From the NCBI RefSeq assembly GCF_014641555.1, contig NZ_BMHY01000005.1, forward strand, positions 64,011 to 128,010: 64,000 nucleotides of DNA. Reading direction: 5' to 3'. The stretch comes from Paenibacillus radicis (ex Gao et al. 2016). GTDB lineage: Bacteria; Bacillota; Bacilli; Paenibacillales; Paenibacillaceae. Below the pieces are notes generated by a model. It saw only the letters and a list, made by a program, of their open reading frames with translations, ran no database searches and had not been told where the DNA came from. This document shows positions 60,442 to 64,000 of this stretch, one piece after another (position 1 is the stretch's first letter; each line of letters starts with the position of its first letter). The position numbers and the translations under genes were made by a program.

Positions 60442-60711
60442 GCAATGATACATGTTTGCCGACGTTAAGTTGACTTTTTAGGGGCCTCTCATTTATTCGG
60501 AAACTCTTCTCATCCCATTCAAGAGGGACTGCATCATAATAAGACGGTTAATACTTTATTCTGAAATACCGATAATACTAAGTAAAGGTATACACAGGAG
60601 GCTGCAGTATATTAGCGGTCAAGTCAAATCACCTGTAAAAGAAATGTGGTTACGTTTTACGGGTTGAATGAAAGGTACCAACAAAATACAGACGGGTAAG
60701 TGGTGAATGAG

Positions 60712-62247
60712 ATGCACATCCATTTGACGGAATATCTGGATCAGACAGCGAAAATTTCACCCGATAAAATAGCTGTCCTTGATCATGATCAATCCATTGA
60801 CTTTAAGACGCTAACTGAAAACGCCAAGAAATTGGCCGGTTTGATCGTTCAACATGTAGGTGAGACGATTAACGCCCCGATAGCTGTTTATATGGAAAAA
60901 AGCATTGGTAGCGTCGTGTCAAATATCGCTATTTTGTACAGCGGCAACGCTTATATGAATTTGGACACCAAAACTCCTGCCGCGCGCATTCGGAGTATTA
61001 TCGAGCTGATCCAACCCAAACTTATATTCACCAATGACAAGCATATCGATAAGCTTAAGGGAATTGCGCCAGACGTGCACATCATTAACTTTGATACGCT
61101 GGCTAATCAACTGATGGTCCATGACGAGGCCCTGATTTCGGCACGGATACAGCGTTTGATTAGTACCGACCCCAGCTGCATTATTAACACGTCCGGCTCA
61201 ACCGGCGTCCCCAAGGGAGTCGTTCTTAACCATTTAAGCTTCATCGACTTTACGGAATGGGCCATCGCGACACTGGATATCGGAGATGATGAAATTATAG
61301 GAAGCCTTTCTCCGATCGTATTCGATATTTATAGTTTTGAATTGTGCATGCTTATGGCTAAAAGCAGTACGATCGTAATCATACAGGATGGTCTGTCTGC
61401 TTTCCCGGTGAAAATATTGAGCCTACTTAAGGAAAAGAACGTAACCTATGTTTTCTGGGTGCCTACCATTATGGTTAATATTGCTAATATGGGGCTGCTT
61501 GATCATATTCAGCTGCCCGATCTAAAAACGGTATGGTACGCCGGGGAAGTCTTCCCGACTAAGCAATTGAATGTATGGAGGAAGAAACTGCCGCATACTC
61601 GTTTTATTAATCTGTATGGCCCTATCGAGATCACACTGGATTGTACATACTTTATCGTGGATCGTGATTTTCAGGATGATGAGGTTGTTCCGATCGGCTT
61701 TCCTTGCCGCAACACCGACGCTTTTATATTAAACGAAGAGAATCGATTGGCCGGCGTTAATGAAGAAGGAGAATTATGCATTCGGGGCGTTTCCCTAGCC
61801 ATGGGGTATTATAACAATCCGGAGAAGACTGCGGCTGCTTTTGTGCAAAATCCGCTTCAGGCCTCCTATCCGGAGCTCATTTATCGTACAGGCGATATCG
61901 TTTTGAAGAATGAACGCGGTGAAATGATTTTCGTAGGTCGAAAAGATACTTTAATCAAGCATTTGGGCTATCGCATCGATCTTGGGGAGGTCGAGCATGT
62001 CATCATCAACAGCATGAAGCTGGTTAAAAACGGATGTGCGATATACGATCAAGATCGTAAGGAAATTGTATTCTATTACGAGCCGTCCACGGATATGAAG
62101 CCTGTCGACATGCGAAAAGGGATAGCCGAATTTCTGCCCAAGTACATGATTCCGAACAAGTATGTATCTCTGCAGGAACTGCCGCGGAATACAAACGGAA
62201 AAATCGATCGTCTCCAACTAAAGCAGCGGCTGAACGATAGCGTTTGA
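60712..62247 (+). CDS. Stand-alone adenylation (AMP-binding) enzyme
   Basis: An acyl- or aminoacyl-adenylating enzyme of about 511 residues. Motifs in order: INTSGSTGVPKGVV (A3), YGPIEITLDCT (A5-like), YRTGDIVLKN (A7), FVGRKDTLIKHLGYRIDLGE (A8) and a catalytic Lys near the end in NTNGKIDRLQLKQ (A10). Closest in character to D-alanine:carrier-protein ligase (DltA) and NRPS adenylation domains. It activates a carboxylic acid and presumably loads it onto the carrier protein encoded at 63088. ATG 60712 has GGTGA 5 bp upstream; in-frame GTGs at 60700 and 60703 are alternatives. The 258-bp upstream gap holds no gene. Confidence 0.87.
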   Translation: MHIHLTEYLDQTAKISPDKIAVLDHDQSIDFKTLTENAKKLAGLIVQHVGETINAPIAVYMEKSIGSVVSNIAILYSGNAYMNLDTKTPAARIRSIIELIQPKLIFTNDKHIDKLKGIAPDVHIINFDTLANQLMVHDEALISARIQRLISTDPSCIINTSGSTGVPKGVVLNHLSFIDFTEWAIATLDIGDDEIIGSLSPIVFDIYSFELCMLMAKSSTIVIIQDGLSAFPVKILSLLKEKNVTYVFWVPTIMVNIANMGLLDHIQLPDLKTVWYAGEVFPTKQLNVWRKKLPHTRFINLYGPIEITLDCTYFIVDRDFQDDEVVPIGFPCRNTDAFILNEENRLAGVNEEGELCIRGVSLAMGYYNNPEKTAAAFVQNPLQASYPELIYRTGDIVLKNERGEMIFVGRKDTLIKHLGYRIDLGEVEHVIINSMKLVKNGCAIYDQDRKEIVFYYEPSTDMKPVDMRKGIAEFLPKYMIPNKYVSLQELPRNTNGKIDRLQLKQRLNDSV

Positions 62248-62276
62248 CTAACCTTGTGAAGGAAGGAGGAGGGGAG

Positions 62277-63128
62277 ATGGAATTAGAAGAACGAGGACAG
62301 GCAGAGAGATTGTTTGCTTTTATTCGTGCTATCAAATCCAACAAGATGCGGACCAATGCTATGTTTACCAAGAAACAGCTTGAAGAACTCGAGCATGCGA
62401 GCGGTGCGAGCATAGTAATCGGGCAGGATTCGGCCGTTGTGCTTCTTCCGGACTCCGACTTGTTGAGGGTCTATTACTACGCTCGCGACGAACAGGCCCT
62501 GCAGGAGCTTGCTAAGCTAATCCCTTCCACAAATTTGAAGGTTGTTTGTGATATTGTGGCGAAGGAGCCTCAAGGGCTAAGCCTAAGCGAGGAATTGAGT
62601 CAATACGGTTTCTTTTGTTATGCGAAGTTTATCCGGATGACTTGCAAAGCGATTCATCGAGATCCCGATATAAACATTTCGGACGTGGAATTTGCGCGGG
62701 TCACGGATGCCGAGGAAATACTTGAACTGTTGCATCACGAGTTCGATTCCGTAACTGCACATTTCCCTTCTTTGGCGAAAGTACGTAAAATGATTGAAGA
62801 CGGAGAAGTTGTTGTTATTCGCCGGGACGGACGCATTGCCGGGCTTACCTCTTTCGATTCCAACAACAAAAAAGTGGCTTGTTTAGGTTATGTGGTCGTA
62901 CGCGGCGAATACCGGAAGCAGCATTTAGGACATAAGATGTGGCAGTACAAAATTCAAAACAGCCCCCATAATGAACAGTTCTACTTATGGGTGAATGCAA
63001 GGTGCCGTGGCCCGATTGCTTATCATGAGCGGAATGGATTCATTCAAGACGGCGCCGTAGATTATATTATGCTGAGGAGTGACAATGATGGATATGATCA
63101 TGAACATATTACAGGAGATTCGGCCTGA
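62277..63128 (+). CDS. GNAT-type acetyltransferase-like protein
   Basis: A 283-residue protein starting MELEERGQAERLFAF behind GGAAGGAGGAGGGGAG. A variable N-terminal half (about 1-140) precedes a GNAT-like domain (about 145-275) with VVRGEYRKQHLGHKMWQY, where GEYRKQHLG corresponds to the acetyl-CoA pyrophosphate loop, and ARCRGPIAYHERNGF near the end. It lies between the adenylation enzyme and the carrier protein, whose start overlaps its end by about 40 bp. It probably acylates the product or carrier-bound intermediate; the acceptor is unknown. Confidence 0.78.
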   Translation: MELEERGQAERLFAFIRAIKSNKMRTNAMFTKKQLEELEHASGASIVIGQDSAVVLLPDSDLLRVYYYARDEQALQELAKLIPSTNLKVVCDIVAKEPQGLSLSEELSQYGFFCYAKFIRMTCKAIHRDPDINISDVEFARVTDAEEILELLHHEFDSVTAHFPSLAKVRKMIEDGEVVVIRRDGRIAGLTSFDSNNKKVACLGYVVVRGEYRKQHLGHKMWQYKIQNSPHNEQFYLWVNARCRGPIAYHERNGFIQDGAVDYIMLRSDNDGYDHEHITGDSA

Positions 63129-63324
63129 ATGCGATTTTGCTTCGAGTAATGATTTTATGAACGACGGTTTGCTGGATTCGTTCGATATGGTATCGCTTGT
63201 GACGGAGCTTGAAGAGAAGTACTCTATTTTAATCGATCCGCTTGATATGGTTCCTGAATACTTTTCGAGTGTTTCGGCCATTGCTTCACTGGTTAGAAAA
63301 AGTGGCGCCGACGTCCAAAATTAA
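63088..63324 (+). CDS. Acyl carrier protein
   Basis: A 78-residue carrier protein with the 4'-phosphopantetheine attachment Ser31 in GLLDSFDM, where the DSFD variant is common in dedicated (non-fatty-acid) carriers. It has the four-helix acidic pattern of the family. ATG 63088 has GAGGAG 8 bp upstream; ATG 63085 is equally possible. Its start lies inside the end of the GNAT gene, so translation is coupled. It is the probable partner of the adenylation enzyme upstream and KAS III downstream. Confidence 0.88.
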   Translation: MDMIMNILQEIRPECDFASSNDFMNDGLLDSFDMVSLVTELEEKYSILIDPLDMVPEYFSSVSAIASLVRKSGADVQN

Positions 63325-63351
63325 TAATTCGAATGAAAGCGAGCCGAGCAT

Positions 63352-64000
63352 ATGAAATTGGAATTTCACAACAAGAAAATATCCGGAATCATGTGTGTAC
63401 TGCCGGAGTCGGAAGTCTTTTTTGACGATGAAATTAGCAATTATACCTTCCCTGAGGCTCAAACCAAACGTTTGAAATCGGTAATGGGCTTCGAAAAGCA
63501 TCGAGTCGTCAAGGAAGATACCGCTTCATCCGATCTTTGCATCTACGGCATGGAGCAGCTGCTGCAAACGAAAAAGATCGATAAACAAGATGTTTGCGGC
63601 ATAATCGTTGTTACCATTACGCCGGATCATTTCGTTCCTCATGTAAGCAACAGGATTCAAAGTCACTTTGGTCTCTCCGAGGACGTACTATGTCTGGATA
63701 TTCTGCAAGGCTGTAATGGATTTCTTGTCGGATTAATGCAGGCTTTCATGCTGCTCGACTATAATCCGGGTAAGAAAGTGCTAGTCTTTAATACGGATAC
63801 GCTGAGCAAGAAGGTCTCCAAGCAGGATCGTAACAGCTACCCGTTAATCGGCGACTGTGCCACCATTACGGTTGTCGAGCAGGATGAAGCAGCAAAACCG
63901 ATCTATTGCAAAATTCAAATGGACGGGACGCAGGGAGACGCATTGATTATTCCAGCAGGCGGATCGCGCATGCCTTGCAGTACGGAAACGGCCCGAATGA
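63352..64000 (+). CDS. 3-oxoacyl-ACP synthase III-like (KAS III), partial
   Basis: Starts at ATG 63352 and stays open to the window edge (216 codons visible). The thiolase-fold N-terminal half carries the catalytic Cys121 in LDILQGCNGFLVGLM and the preceding VVTITPDHFVPH stretch typical of FabH-like enzymes; the catalytic His and Asn lie beyond the window. KAS III enzymes condense an acyl-CoA with an ACP-bound extender. Together with the adenylation enzyme, GNAT and ACP this marks the beginning of a biosynthetic cluster for a modified acyl group or small metabolite. Confidence 0.87.
   Translation, partial: MKLEFHNKKISGIMCVLPESEVFFDDEISNYTFPEAQTKRLKSVMGFEKHRVVKEDTASSDLCIYGMEQLLQTKKIDKQDVCGIIVVTITPDHFVPHVSNRIQSHFGLSEDVLCLDILQGCNGFLVGLMQAFMLLDYNPGKKVLVFNTDTLSKKVSKQDRNSYPLIGDCATITVVEQDEAAKPIYCKIQMDGTQGDALIIPAGGSRMPCSTETARM

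Noticed and set aside
60455-60490. GACGTTAAGTTGACTTTTTAGGGG resembles the left half of an rlmH-tag unit
   Set aside because: Only a short GTTAAG-TGA block matches and the rlmH codons are missing; too weak to list.
60525-60548. CTGCATCATAATAAGACGG resembles tag 4
   Set aside because: Similarity requires gaps within the codon core and no arm is present.

Overview
The window looks like the chromosome of a Paenibacillus-type Firmicute. It carries a complete wal (yyc) locus: an M23 peptidase, walR, walK, yycH, yycI, walJ and an HtrA-like protease, followed a little further on by the CxxH/CxxC protein gene and rlmH. S-layer-homology (SLH) proteins, a YesM/AraC-regulated LplB-type sugar importer and many two-component systems fit the same group. 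Species cannot be assigned from the sequence alone.

Layout. (1) 1-13191 is core chromosome: cell-wall homeostasis genes, a CE7 acetyl esterase followed by a 16-unit 12-bp repeat, a block of dispersed palindromes, yyzF-like and rlmH. (2) 13192-50703 is an accessory region downstream of rlmH. It is punctuated by four extra copies of the last codons of rlmH (17045, 22146, 31035, 50683), all in the same orientation as rlmH. Each copy still reads Gly/Ala-Glu-Pro/Ser-Tyr-His-Lys-stop, with synonymous differences, and three are bounded by TTCGCC/GGCGAA inverted repeats. This is the same codon-level target that staphylococcal cassette chromosome (SCC) elements use. I read the region as a tandem pile-up of rlmH-targeted cassettes: a 3.9-kb IetAS-type ATPase/subtilase defence cassette, a 5.1-kb SLH/DUF4085 cassette, an 8.9-kb SLH/sensor kinase/response regulator cassette, and a 19.6-kb mixed segment. 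No recombinase gene is present in the window.

The mixed segment holds an MFS transporter beside a broken TetR gene, a WYL-regulated group with a duplicated promoter, a YesM/AraC two-component system divergent from an LplB-type ABC importer with a GH97 glycosidase, a PRK06851-type ATPase, a decayed plus an intact Imm51-type immunity locus, and a MerR/SDR pair with a 20-bp palindromic operator in a 19-bp promoter spacer.

(3) 50704-64000: immediately after the last rlmH tag is an A+T-rich 971-residue protein with an HD phosphohydrolase domain and an Hsp90-like ATPase domain, probably a conflict/defence gene. Then come a Sensor-domain membrane protein, a single-polypeptide NarL-type histidine kinase/response regulator fusion, a lipoprotein serine hydrolase with SLH-like tail, a DedA protein, and the beginning of a carrier-protein biosynthetic cluster (SDR reductase, stand-alone adenylation enzyme, GNAT, acyl carrier protein, KAS III) that runs off the right edge.

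Four broken genes or gene fragments (two TetR, one response regulator 5' end, one Imm51/DUF5713 pair) show repeated gain and loss in the accessory part. All family assignments are by recognition of motifs in the translations; no database search was possible.
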